Assembly: GCA_035048485.1 (NCBI GenBank)
Contig: CM068590.1
Span: 8,855,329 to 8,919,328 of the forward strand
DNA length: 64,000 nt
Source of the DNA: Pteria penguin
Lineage: Eukaryota > Mollusca > Bivalvia > Pterioida > Pteriidae
Direction: 5' to 3'
The notes under the pieces: model-generated
What the model was told of the DNA's origin: nothing
What the model saw: the letters and a program-made list of their open reading frames with translations, nothing else
Database searches by the model: none
Part shown: positions 1 to 13,000 of the stretch, in pieces
Position numbering within the stretch: the stretch's first letter is position 1
Layout: each line of letters begins with the position of its first letter
Made by a program: the position numbers and the translations under genes

Positions 1-249
1 ACATTTTTTTTCAAAATCTACGTACTCCGTCTAAGTGTAAAAGTTAATGACCCGCTCTGTTTAAATGTGAATAAATCAACGAATCCATGAAAATATTGAA
101 GGATAATAATTTTTGTTCAAATAGATTTTAAAAATCAGGGAGGGCATAAAAGCCGTTTTTGTATTTCGAAACAGGTTTTGACTAAAATAAATGGAAAGCT
201 GATCCTAGCAACTTTTTCTTCTATAAATTAATTTGCAAAATCACAAGTC
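1..249. other. no recognised feature
   Basis: AT-rich sequence with no supported frame. It may be the worn upstream part of the LINE remnant that follows. Confidence 0.4.
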
Positions 250-1103
250 GCCCCAATGAAAATCAAGAACACTTACAGTTCAAGATGCATGTATACTAAT
301 AGCTTCGAAAAGCGATGTAATTATGAAGACTTGGCAGTCCCCATACTAAAAATCAATTTGAACAGTGACGATTTTGACGAACCAACAAATCTCCGATGCA
401 GGCTAATCGAAAACATTATTCAAAAAGAAAACCAGGAAATTCAGGCCTTCAAAGAATAGGAAGCTATATCTGCCATAGCATCAGGAGAATATGGAATGCA
501 ACAGAGCATACCAAATACACTGGTTACTTCATTTACCAGATAACGACTAAACCCTTTAATGACACCATAATAAGCAATCAAATCCTACAATACTTTAACA
601 CCGGCTACATTATACCTATCCAAAAAAGGACAAAAATCTACAACTCTTTAATATATTGAAAACTACAGGAATTACCGTAGCAGGCGCGTATCCAGATATT
701 TTTGTCCATCCCCGATCAATTGTCCAAGAAGGGTCCACTCATGTTTTCTGTGTAATGTTACGTATCTTACATCGAAAAATAACTAGAAAAGTCATTTTCG
801 GCGAATCTCAGGGTGGGCTCAGACTCCCGGCCAATCCCCCTGGATCCGCGTATGTGTAGCATTTATTTTTGGAAAATTATTTGAAACTCGACTGTCGCTG
901 CGCATACCCAGTATAGATACAGACCATTCAGAATGACAATTTGGCTTTACAAAAGGGATTATCTCCTGCAGTGACCTCATTAATTTTCTCAGAATCGGGA
1001 TTAGATGCAAAAGTTTCAAAAAATTATTTTCCATACAGCTACCCTAGGTAGCCAAAAAGCTTTTGACGTTGTAAACCACTCAGTTTTACTAGATAAACTC
1101 ATG
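250..1103 (+). pseudogene. broken LINE reverse transcriptase fragment
   Basis: A frameshifted remnant of a non-LTR retrotransposon ORF2. Pieces in different frames line up with the usual order of an RT domain: an IPI-K-like block near 610-640, an ENYR/GITV block split by a frameshift near 655-675, an 'FTKGLSP'-like block near 945-965 and the motif-A-like AFDVVNH with following LLDKL near 1056-1100. Several stops interrupt every frame, so it is not functional. The similarity stops where the foldback element begins at about 1104, which suggests that insertion cut it. The LINE clade cannot be told from this fragment. Confidence 0.5.
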
Positions 1104-1566
1104 TACTGTCCGCGCCACTTATTCTGGAAACTGGAAAATCTGGATTTTCAGTTATTCATCTTCAGAATATTGTCAAAAAGGAAAAGCCATTCGATAGATC
1201 TTGTTTAGTCGTAACTTTTGGTGTATGCTATATGTTTGTATGAAGAAGCGTTCATATCTTATAGAAAAAATCAATTTTAGATAGGGCGATTTCCATGTTA
1301 AATTTTGACGTGACGTCGCCAAGTTTCCCATAGACTCAATGTTAAACATCGGCGACGTCACGTCAAAATTAACATAGAAAACGCCCTATCTAAAATGAAT
1401 TTTCCCTATAAAATACGAATGCTTCTTCGTAGAAACATATAACATACACCAAAAGTTACGACTAAACAAGATCTGTCGATTGATATTAATTTTGTAAAAC
1501 TATTTTAAAGATAAATAAGTGAAAATCCAGATTTTTCGGTTTACAAAGCGAGTGGCGCGGACAGTA
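1104..1566. mobile_element. foldback (long inverted repeat) element
   Basis: The ends tactgtccgcgccact (1104-1119) and agtggcgcggacagta (1551-1566) are exact reverse complements. The inverted relation continues inwards: for example the block around 1195-1240 (gtcgtaacttttggtgta) is mirrored at 1445-1470, and the block around 1275-1320 at 1350-1390, including facing GTGACGTCGCC / GGCGACGTCAC boxes. Nearly the whole 463 bp can fold on itself. There is no coding content, so this looks like a non-autonomous MITE-type element. Confidence 0.75.
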
Positions 1567-1870
1567 GACATTAACGTAAATGTCTCGGGTAAAGGGAATG
1601 TATCAAGGCTTAAGTTCTTATTGTAGGTTATCTAAGGAAGAGACAGCTAGACTATACTTACAAAGTAGTCAGCTACCCCGGTATGTCTCTGATCTAGGGT
1701 TACCTGGCCTAGCATAATCATAGAGGATATACTACAATTATGATAAACCATTACAATTTTATTTATGCTCCATAAAGTATATGCATAACCGTATACACTG
1801 CAGTCTTAAGCTCTACAGCATATTCGTTGTAAATACTACCATTTTGAAGGCTTATAAATGTAATACATGT
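1567..1870. other. no recognised feature
   Basis: Unique-looking AT-rich sequence between two mobile elements. Confidence 0.4.
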
Positions 1871-3538
1871 ACCGGTGTTATATAGTAGTTTTTCCCCCAT
1901 AGTAGTTTTCCCCCCGGAAAAATGGCCATATAGTAGTTTTCCCCCATGGCGGAAAAACTACTATATAGTAGTCTTTCCCCAATAGTAGTTTTTCCCCCTT
2001 ACGTAACGGTTTGGAAATTATACACGTTGGTTCTGTATCAATCAGATAACATTTGAAATACAAATGTACTATAGTAATAGCCTGTGGATCAAACCGATGG
2101 TGTTATGGTTAATGTGTTTCTAAATACTGTTAATTGTTTTGTTTGCCCGTGTATGTGTGTGTATTTATTTTTTGTTTTATGTATTTATTTACAAGTCTTT
2201 CTTTTTATATATTTACCATAGTATGCTATTTTCTTCTATTATTTCACCGTTTACTTGCGTATAGATGTCAATCATGACGTCAGGCTGTGACTCAAGAGTC
2301 GATCCCAGGCAATTTTTTGTAATACAACATAAGTAAAATGGGAATTTATCAATCAAAATGTTCCATTGACAGATATAAGAATTGAATGTGCAAGAATTCC
2401 TTGAACATTGAATTCCTAAATAAATTAAGACTGATGCATTTTATATATCACAATATCGCTCATCATGTACAGAGTACATGATGAACATGAAAATGACAGA
2501 AAGGAATTCCACCCAGGTGTCCACGATTTGCAATCTACGACAAGGCCTGTCTAGTCGCAGATGTTATAAATCATGATCACAAGAATGCGATTTCCTTGTC
2601 CCTTACGCAAAGTATGAAATGTTTCATCTAAAAGTATCTATATGCTAAGTTTCAAAGCTCTACACCCTTTTGTGTAGAAGATATAGTCAAGGTTAAAGTT
2701 TTTGAAAAGTAGGTCACACTTCAAGGTCAAGGTCATTAGGTCAAAACATTATCACAAGTACAAGTAATCTATATATGAAGTTCAAAACCCCTTCTCCTTT
2801 TTGTTAAAAAGATACAGCCAAAGTTTAAGTTTTTGAATACATAGAGCACCAAGGTCAAAGTCACTAGTTAAAAAAAATCAAGGTCCCAAATTAAAGGTCA
2901 TCACAAGAAAACTATATGTGGAGTTTCAAAGCCTTGTATCTCTTGGTACAAACCATATAGTCAAGGTTTTTGCCACAGGCTAAGAGTCACAGACAAGCCA
3001 AAAACTAGATGCCCCCGAATTTCATTCCAGGGGCATAAAAACGAACTTGTTTTTCTTTTTTTCCATTTGTATATATAGAGATTTCTCGGATTAAATAAAG
3101 ATATCTCGAATGAAATTCTAGTATATAAATCTCTGTTCTAAATATATGCATTTCTATTTGGAAAAGAGATTAAAATTGAAGACATTTCTACTTAAGAAAA
3201 TGAGACATCTCTAAATTAATTGGATATATCTCCATATAAAAAATTGAGATATCTCTATTTTAAATAGAAATCTATTTATTTTTAACAAGGTAACAAGCTG
3301 GATTTACTTACATGTATGTGTGAAAAGAAAATCCGGAATTTCACATTGGGGGAAATCCACTATATAGTAGTTTTTCCCCGGGGAAAAAAATTGCCATAAG
3401 AAGGGGGAAAATGGCTATATAGCCAAATTTCCCCCGGGGGAAGAACTACTATATGGCCATTTTTCCAGGGGGAAAAACTACTTTATAGCCATTTTTCCGG
3501 GGGGATGGCTAGGGGGAAAACTACTATTTAACACCGGC
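1871..3538. mobile_element. 1.7-kb element with CCGGTGTTA terminal inverted repeats
   Basis: The left end CCGGTGTTA at 1872 is mirrored by TAACACCGG ending at 3537. Both ends continue into mirrored blocks built from short subrepeats of the type tatagtagtttttccccc and ggaaaaatggccata (about 1880-2000 and 3345-3530). The interior holds a worn bivalve repeat with several 'gtcaaggtcaaggtca' blocks that ends in aggggcataaaaa near 3040, and a stretch rich in atctct motifs at 3060-3270. No transposase frame is seen. A clear target-site duplication was not found, so the exact ends are uncertain. It ends about 450 bp before the BCL7 start codon. Confidence 0.55.
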
Positions 3539-3988
3539 ATAGCATTATTTTATAATTATGTAACGAATTTGTCTTAGTGTGTGCATGTTTTATGAGGTTT
3601 TGTCTTACATAATCGTATTTGATATTTGTTTTATATCACCGATTGCCAGCACGCTTAAGATAGGCTGGAAATATACAGGAAAGGAGAAGTTGTGCTCTCT
3701 CTCTCTCACTGTTCATGCAGTATCATACATATATGTAGATCGGGATTTCTTTTCTTTTTTAATTAAAGTATAGAACATACTTGATTACATAAAGATTATA
3801 TGAATATTACAGTATATTATGTAGATTTATTGCATGAATGAATGTCGCACTTCTTTGCAGTGTTTGGCGTACCGGATCTCATTTCAATACGTTCAAGGTT
3901 TTCTACGTTAGGTTTCCTTTGAAATCGTCGCCTTTGTTTTCCCCTGTTTTCCCGTGTTCTTTTCCGTTGCATTTCCGAAAGTATTACT
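3539..3988 (+). other. 5' flank / probable 5' UTR and promoter region of BCL7
   Basis: No upstream coding exon is needed because the BCL7 start codon lies in the exon at 3989. The region has a CT microsatellite near 3697-3709 and a pyrimidine-rich stretch from 3890. No TATA box or start site can be fixed from sequence. A mobile element ends at the left border, so the unaltered promoter space is short. Confidence 0.4.
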
Positions 3989-4080
3989 ATGCTTTCTCGC
4001 TCTGTTCGGGCTGAAACTAGGAGTCGAGCAAAAGAGGACATCAAAAGAGTAATTAATGCTATAGATAAAGTCAGAAAATG
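3989..4080 (+). CDS. BCL7: BCL7 exon 1 (coding part)
   Basis: Starts at ATG 3989 because the family begins M-x-(G/S)[12 protein letters not shown] and this ATG gives [15 protein letters not shown]. It ends with TG before donor gtaata at 4081, splitting the Trp codon of RKW. Confidence 0.95.
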
Positions 4081-7000
4081 GTAATATTTTACTTATAATT
4101 ATCTGAAACCTTTAACTATACATAGGAATTTGACGATCTCGGCCCGGAGGGAAGCGTTTAATTTATCCTTGTGTGCCCAGTAGTCGTGCACTTAAGCAAT
4201 AATTCCTGCTGCTGGAGTTATTTGACGAAATTTGAATTATGTAATTCCATGATTTATTTAAGCTGTTTACACTCACTATTTCTTGCCGATTTAGGAATTG
4301 TGAAAGGTTACCAGACTATAGAACTGTGTACACAAGTTTCTGTGTCACTGGCGGCCGCCATTGTTGTTTTGGTCCTTAACCCGTGCACCCGGATGTAACA
4401 GGTGTTTGAGGCCAAAGAAACCACATTTTGAGTTTTTGTGATAAATTCCATCATTGTGCATTAAACTTACAATAAATAGTCACAAATTCATCAAATAAAA
4501 TTTATTAATCATGTAATGTATTTGTAATTAGAGTGTTTCATAAATAAATGAGAAAAGCTTTTGAACTGAATAAATATGTTCAATTAAAAACATCTTTCAA
4601 ATATTGATGTTTGATCGATTTATATACTGGTACAATGTTGGCAACGGAATTCATCCCCTTTCCTTACCACCGAAATGTCAGTACAAAATTTTAAATGAAC
4701 CCAATGACCACAAATATCACATTGCACCCATTTTACAAAGATGAGGGAAACACTTCTCCTGGCTTCATTTGGCGTAAATTTCTTACAAACACAACAGAAG
4801 TCACTCTCTGGTATGTCCATCTCCTCTGATGAATCTTCCGATGGTCTGTAGGATGCTGAGTTATCAAAATTTAAACGGCTTGGTCCGGCAGTCTCTTGGG
4901 AGTCAGATCTCGACTGGACTTTTTTCCCTTTTCCTTTGGTGTTTGGTTTTGTAGATTTGATTGGCTTAGGTTTTGGCCTGGATATGGGTCCTGCAGCATT
5001 AGATATATGTTCTAGAACTCTGGTGGATGTTTCTGGCTCTGTGATGGCTCTACCCGATGTTATTTTGCTTAAGGTGTTTCTTGGTTTCTTTGCTTTGTGC
5101 TCGGATTTGACATTTATCAGCTGTTTTGTACGATTTTGGAAGAAGTCTGAAATTACGGTGTTGTTGTTCTCATCATTTATTTCATCGGTTTCAGTATCGT
5201 TGGTATAAATGGCATTATTCAAGATTGTTGATGGAGCTAGAGCATCTGCAGAGATCACAGTCGAGGCAATTGGGTATATTCCACATTTACGGAAAGATGA
5301 CTGTAAATTTTCAGCTGTGAGGGCTTTACTATATGCCTGGCAGGCAAGGAAACAAATATCATACTTCGTGATGACCGTTGCTGTAGATTCTCTAATGTGT
5401 CTGTGGCATAGGTTGTTGTAAATACGTTGGAGTGGGCCAAAACATCCAACATCCATTGGTTGTAGAAGATGGCTGGTATGGGCTGGCAGCACTTGCAAAA
5501 TGATATTATGTCGACGGGCCCACTCCACTGCAGCGACTGAAACATGGGACCTATGTCCATCTAAGAGCAAAAGCACTGGCTCACCCAAACCTCCTGGAAT
5601 ATGTTGCATGAAATGGTCCTCTAAATACCTCATAAAGATTACAGAATTTGACCAACCACTTTCTGATACATCACCAGCTGCTCCAGGAGTGGCACCAATC
5701 ATCAGCTCTGATCTCATTGGTGAATCTTTACATGTAGGCCTACAGATCAACATTTACTGGTCCAGTAACAGTTCCAGGACGAGTTTTTAGGTTTTCGGCA
5801 AACAACTTTTGTTACTGTACACCAAAATACACATGGTTTACCCGTTATGTAGTTACGACTGCAACAAAAGTGCTGGGACAAAATAGCTCTTCAGTTGCAG
5901 TCGTAACTACCTTTTATGTATAAATAGTTTTCACGGGTAACCCGAATTACCGGAACGGCGGCCAATTACCGGAACGGCTATGGAATTACCGAAACGGCCC
6001 TTATAATTTAATGTTATGGAATGATTTTGTTCAAATAATATCATTGAAGTCATTTTATAAAAGAATTATTACAAAATATATAACTTTGACTGTATTAGAC
6101 AGATATTAGATATTAGAGATTTCTATTTTCATGGATTACGTATTTCTATTTTCATGGATTACTGTACTGTAGAGAATTAACCGCAACAATAGTATGTATT
6201 ATAAGTGCACCCATAAAATTATGATATATAATTCAGTTGACATCGCCTCCAATATATACCTATTATTTAAGTTTGATTTCTCCCACATTTCCTCTGATAA
6301 TGCATACATGTATGTAGTGTTGTCGAGTAAAATTGGTGAAAAGGTTTTTGTTTTGTTTTTCATTAAGTACATTATTAGGATGTTAAGTTATATTTAAATT
6401 AAAAGGGTTTTAAACACGACCAAGGTACATGTTCACTCAATTCAGATGTTTAGTCTCGGACAGTTGGACAACGGGACTATTGATAACCAAAGCATAATTT
6501 TACAGCATTCAATTGATTTGTAAGTTAACCAATGTATTCTTGCAAGTATTAATTAGATCCACCTAAAGATTATTCTATTATCAGAAAAACATGTTATCTA
6601 TAACACTACATGTATGTTGTAACACATGTACTTACATGGCGAATCAAAGAGTGTGTGAGGGAACGGAGGTGAAAGTGTCTGTGTGGGAAAGTTGGGGGTA
6701 ACCCCAAAATAACAGTTATTCAGAAGAACGATATATAGAACTGATGAACAAGAAATACATTCATTCCTGGCGCAAAAAGAAAAAAGAAAAAGAAAAGAAA
6801 TTTGTAATTCTAACATTTTAATGAGGTCTATTCTCGCAACAAGCACATAAGTTAAACATAATCAAGTGAAGTACTTTATAAACAGTTTATAAATATAATA
6901 AATCATTTACTATTGTAAATAAACATAGTAGAAGTTCCTTTTATTGATCACAAAATATACCATCTTATTAAAGAAAAAAACATCACAATTCATTAAAGAC

Positions 7001-10000
7001 ATCAACAAGTACACAGGGTATGACAATTTGAATAAATAATACATTTTATAGTTTGTATTTTTTGAGCATACACCATCTCCTCAACATGTATGCAAGATTT
7101 TATGATTTCTGTGACAATAAATTTACCCTTAGTATCATATATACGAGATGCACACATGCACACTTTCACCAAACACACACACACACACAATTATAAAAAG
7201 TATAATAGAAACCTGGTATCCCTACAAGGGGATACGGCACACAACTGCGTTCAACAGCTGTGGCCTTCCAGGCCCACATACTAACATGAGAAACAGCAGT
7301 CTAGGTCTTTCGTTTTTTTATTGTTAGTGTCCTTTCGTTAATTTTTCGTTTGCGCTGTCCGATTTTTTTACCCTGTGTCCTTGGTGCTACAACTTTGGTC
7401 CGTCCGTTTGTCGATGTTACAGTGCCATAGTCTCTAGGACAGAAAGTTCTAAACCTAGAATATAGTCTCTGACGTTCGTCTGTTGTCTTTGTTGCCCAAA
7501 CAGCCCTGCTAACCAGAAAATGTCGGTATTCGTCAGCTAGTCGGTACTGTCCATTCCCAACTAAAGCGCGTCTTAAGTCCTTGTATTGTGTCTCAATTAA
7601 ATCAGAAAGGCATGTCACAAGGTCAAGAAGTGGCTGCGATTTCCAATTTACTGACTGTTTCAGCACATGGTTAATGGATTCGCAATTGTTATTCGTCCAT
7701 TGTCTGTCCAATCGTCCAGCAGTCATTGGTTGGTTAACTTTACTTTTTATGTTATTTTTCAGTCGCTGTGTGAAGTATTTTAGAAATTTGTCTGAGACAG
7801 CTGTCAAGTCACTTTCAATGTCATCAGTCTGTTCCTCAAAGCATATACTGTCATCAGCATTAACGAGTCCGTCATTACCAAAAAGCTTGTTTAGTATCCG
7901 CTCACGGTCATATTTGTCCACTTTGTCGTCCACAAGCTTCTGTTTTGCATTCTGGTGTAAATGTCGTGTACATAACACGTGTGTAGCGTCAGGAAAAGCC
8001 GTTTGTCGTTTCGTTTTTTGTCATAAACTTGTTTACGACTAGATGGTCCCGATAGCTCGTCGTATTTCAGTGTCAGCTGGTTATAAACATGTTGGGGCTT
8101 TGTTGTTTTCAACATGTCTGTCATTACACTGTCTGCCGTCCGTACGTACTCTGTCTTTCGTTTAGAGTTCCCATGGGGTGCAAGGCCAGGGAATTCACCT
8201 ACATATTCCACCAGAGCAACATTGTCATTCCCACCTAAGCCTAGCCATGATACCCGTTTCTTGTATGCCTTATTAATCTTAAGGCACACATAATATCTGT
8301 GTAATTCTATAATTTGGGAGGGGTCCGGCTGTGGATTTAATTGTTCATAAATTCTTTTGCCTTTATTTTTCTTTTCGAAGCAGTAAATGCCTTTTCTTAC
8401 GAAGACCTTTTTAAGGGAACCATCTTCACCTTTTAAGAAGGATGTTTTAGGGGATGATCCTGAGGATGCATCCCACACACCACAGTCATCAGAAAACGCA
8501 CTGCGTTTTCCATTACTCCTCTGACTAGAGTTACCAGAGTTTTTGATGAGAAAGTAAACATTCTCTTTCAGACCCGTTGGAATGACCTTTAGTGCTTCAG
8601 TCTCTTTTGCTGATTGAAGTATATGAATGACAATATTAGCATCGAGAAAAGAGTTGGCTAATGTGCCGTTTGCTAATGCATGTATGTCGTCCTTAGATTT
8701 GTCATTGGTAGTGATGTCTCTGTCATTGTTGGTCAAATCTGAATGGTCATCACCCTGCTCTAACTCATCGCTTATCTCTGTCATAATTGCATCACTCTTA
8801 TTCAAAACATCTTCTGCTTCTTTCCAACTATCATTTCTTTCATACGCATCATGATCTCTCTCACTCGCATCACAATTATTCTCATTCAAAACATCTCCTT
8901 CTTTCCAACTATCACCCATCACAACCGCATCACCATACTCTGCATCATTCACATCAACATCATCTCCCTCATTCACATCTATAATCACCCTCTATCGATT
9001 AATCATAAACAAATGAACGACCAAGAAAAAAATGCGTTTACGATGACCAGACTGACCATTACTTTTGGCGCCTGTCTTAACGGGATGGAAGGTTAAAATA
9101 CGAATATATATATATATATATATATAAAAGCACACACATTGTCATATATTATATGTGAAGGCAGTTATTATTTTTTATCAGAACTATGCAAAATTATGCC
9201 GTTTTAAGGGCCGTTTCGGTAATTCCATAGCCGTTCCGGTAATTGGTGGCCGTCCCGGTAATTCGATGTACCGGTTTTCACTGAGCCTAAATTTATTTGA
9301 GTTACATCCCATAGTCAGCCTTAATTTGGGGTCAAACAAGAGATTTTTATTCATAGTATTACCAGAGACATATATTAAATTAATTAATATACACAGACGT
9401 GAAACTCGCCACTTTGTCTGGAATATGATGCACATCCTTTTGTTATGCTAATTAGGGGACCATGCTCTACAATACACCGATTTTAACCAGTCGGATTGTG
9501 TGTAGACGTATACATATAGCGCGAATAGTCTTTTCCTGCCAATGCATCTCGGTTCAAATTCTACAATCACCTATCACTTTTTTTTAACGTTTCATGTTAA
9601 TTTTATCAATGTTTAGAAATAATATTCTCCTTAATCATCATAAGAATATTTTTAAAAGCAAGATGTTTAGTCAGACGTCTTCACTTCCTGCCTTTTTTTC
9701 TAAATGTTTATTTCTCTTTATATATTTATTTATAGCATTTGTTGCCATTTACGAATTGTTGATACATGTATAAGCAATTAATGCACCTGCCTTTCTTACT
9801 ATTTGTTTAACTAATCAGCATTATCACTCCAGGGGAAGCACCATCGTCTGTCATTGTTGGAGTTTGTTTAGCAATCATGAGCAGTAAATAAAAATTAAGT
9901 GTTTGTTTAAAAAAATTCAGATGGTAAATATCAAAACAAAATAATGCTTTATATCTTATATACACTTTTGATGTGATATGATAATGAACTGTTGTACTCT

Positions 10001-13000
10001 CTTCTGTGTAAAGAAGTAAAAACAAAATAGTGATCTTGGCTGCTAAAGAAAATTCGCATTGCAATATGTCCAATTACGTGTTGTTAACTTCTTCAATTCG
10101 TACTAAAATGCCAACTTTAACTTCTCTAATGTTTATAAAATGACTTTCAATATTAAATAAATAATATATTGACAGGTAATAAGATTATTTTGTCACTTAT
10201 AGTATGCTATCTGTTTTCTGGTTTAACAAAAGATAGAAGAATTACCTTCCATATAAAATTAGAAAATCAAATAACAAACAAAGTTTTGCCTACTCAGTGG
10301 TTTAAAATGTGTCTAAAAACTTTTCTGAACACAAACATGTGAATTTAGTCACGCAGAGGATATTATCTTTGTTGTTTTGACAAATTTTCTTGCTGTGGTC
10401 GTTTCTCAACGGGGTCTGTAGTAAAGAGAAAAATGTTGCAAAATTTTCACACTTGATCGGGTAATTATGCATGATTTATAGAAATATCATGGGAAAATTA
10501 AAGAACCATAACTTGAATAAACAATGAAGGTATTATAAATGAAAATGGTCCCATGTGCTTCAATATTCTTAAATTATTTGACTGCCACTGAGTGAATGTT
10601 TTCACAGGTCTATCACGATCCGGCTTCTAATCAGGGTTATAGTTTCACGTTGAATGGACCATAAATGAAATGTTTAATGATTCAAATGGTTTGTATATTG
10701 CCTTTTTTATTTAAATGAACTACCTTTGCTTGAAGATTGTTGCTAATTTTCCTTCTTTACGAGTTTAAAAGTTTCAGGTGAACCAACGCTGAGAACAATA
10801 TGGCAGACATTTTGGTTTTTGGTTTGCCTGTCAAGAAATGTTACCTGTGTGAGAGAGCTATATAGCTTTCAGTGGGAGTTTCCAGTCTTGGTATATATAT
10901 GTCTCTGGTATTACCAATTTTAATTTTAAAACCTTCATATAAAAATATAAAAAGAAGGGAATCACAATCATTTTGGGAGTCAGTCTATATAAGATTCCTA
11001 TGTAAATTTCAGCAGTTTTATTACTCATATACATGTAGCTCAAAATAAAATTCAGCAGAGTTGCATCATGTATTATGTATGCACTCTATATTATTAAGCC
11101 TAGCAGTTTTCTGGTCATCAATAACAAACTAAAGACTGTTTAAGCAACCTAAAGTTTGAGTAAATTTAATGGAGTTTGTCCAAATCCACTTTGAATTTGC
11201 CTGTTTAACAACCAAACATTTGTCTATTTTCCAGCCCTGATAGCATGATACAGTACAAACTGAGTTTATCATAAACTGAATGATGCATTGTCTGTATCAT
11301 ATTGTTGATCATTTATTATGAATGAAGGGTATAAGATGTGACATTTTTTATGTTGACTTTGTATTTTGCTGTTACAGGGAGAAGAGATGGGTTACAATAG
11401 GTGATACTACCATGAGGATCTATAAATGGGTTCCAGGTAATGTATTGTATATCGTAATATACTGGTGGTACCGGTATTGTATATGGTAATATACTGGTGG
11501 TACCGATATTGTATATCGTAATATACTGGTGGTACCGGTATTTATAATTACTTTAAACTTTATTTATTGGAAATATCATATAAGCAATTATATTTGATAT
11601 AAACATCTAAGTGATTTACAGTGATGCTCCGTTTATCTGGACACGTTTGTTTCCGGCTGATTTTTTCAAATAAATGGATTTTCCTGATTACCTGATCATA
11701 ATACATAAGAAGTTAAAGAATCTAATTTCTTGCTGAAAGAAGAGGTATACACGTGATAGAATACAAGTAAATGTACATTCATTAAATGCGTTTAATTTGT
11801 ATACAAAAAATATATATCTATTACGTATTTAATATATTAGCATCATTAGTAAATTGTACATTGATTTCAGACAAACTTCCAAAACCTTTTTGATTATTTC
11901 AACTCGGTGTCCTTCATCTAAATGTTGACTGCCGTCTTTGTCTGTACCTCACGCTCGCGCTTGACTAATTTCGCTTCTATCACGCATGGAGTGTTTATCT
12001 AACGTCCTGCTGTGTTACATAAATTTAGCATTGAAAAGAATTTATGTCCGGATAAATTTATACAGTGTACATGTTTTAAATATAAAAATTTTTAAAACTA
12101 TAAAACAGAACAATAGCTAAAAGTTAAAACTAATATACAAAACAATGTTATGAGTCCTGATAAGCACTGAGTATTTATACATTATCAGTGATCTCTGATA
12201 GAAGAGTGATGCTACATAGAGATTGGTTACAATTTGAAGCCTCAATATTTGATTAACAATGTAAGCTGTGCAGTCGGCAATTCACTTTTATTTACTATCA
12301 TTCAAATAACGGTAATCTTCATATCTGTCGTGAACATGAACAGACTGCCTCTTAAAAAGCAATCATCAATGACAGCTAAAATGGCGTTTGACTACACCCC
12401 AAACACTGAAACAGTCCATTCTTAATGGGATAGGTACATGTAATTAACATATCATAAGAAGATGACTAGATAAACTCACCGTTTAACTGTTAAACAAACA
12501 ATAGGTCAGTGCAGAGATGGGATAAACGGTGTTGCCTTCTGTATTAATCAAACCGCAGTAATTTGTTACAGCTACATCCGAAAAGCAAACTTTTGTCCGG
12601 ATTATTGGAGCAAATTTAACATACTTTTGGAATTCTGTACCAGTATTTTCTTGTCCAGATCCGGAACGTGGATTTCCGGATTTTCAGATCAAAATATCTT
12701 TTGGGAAATCAGTTCCCGCACTTTCTTGTCCGGAAAGTGGATTTTCTGTATAAATGGAGCCTGGATTAACAGAGCATCACTGTAGATTGTTATTTTCAAA
12801 TTTCTGACAAATACACATTTCATTAATATTGTTGTGGAGGTAGAGAGTTTTTATATTCAACTGAATTTTGATAACTTTAGCCTGGAAAATTAAAAAAAAA
12901 TACCTAGGAAACTCCAGTGATAATTTGGTCTTGACATACTTTCTTTACATACATGTACTTACATCAAGAACAGGCAAATTTTGAAAATTCAAACCCACTG

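Larger units (their letters stand above)
5935..9273 (-). mobile_element. Mutator-like (MULE) DNA transposon, internally deleted
   Basis: A 3,339-bp element with about 65-70-bp terminal inverted repeats (5935-6004 and 9205-9273). Each TIR is built of imperfect direct subrepeats AATTACCGGAACGG. It is flanked by the 8-bp direct repeat GTTTTCAC (5927-5934 and 9274-9281), which fits the 8-11-bp target duplications of Mutator-like elements. The interior codes on the - strand for a protein whose C-terminal part has the [13 protein letters not shown] block (the C-x2-H motif after the second catalytic Asp in MULE transposases). The catalytic core before that block is gone. Non-coding interior at 6005-7300 and 9000-9204 holds nothing recognisable except short AC and TA repeats. 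Confidence 0.8.

Noticed and set aside
3817..4044. - strand frame over the start of BCL7
   Set aside because: Antisense shadow of BCL7 exon 1, whose + strand frame matches the family.
10800..10865. ATGGCAGACATTTTGG frame as a possible first exon
   Set aside because: Stops after about 21 codons and has no good donor; BCL7 already has a firm first exon upstream.
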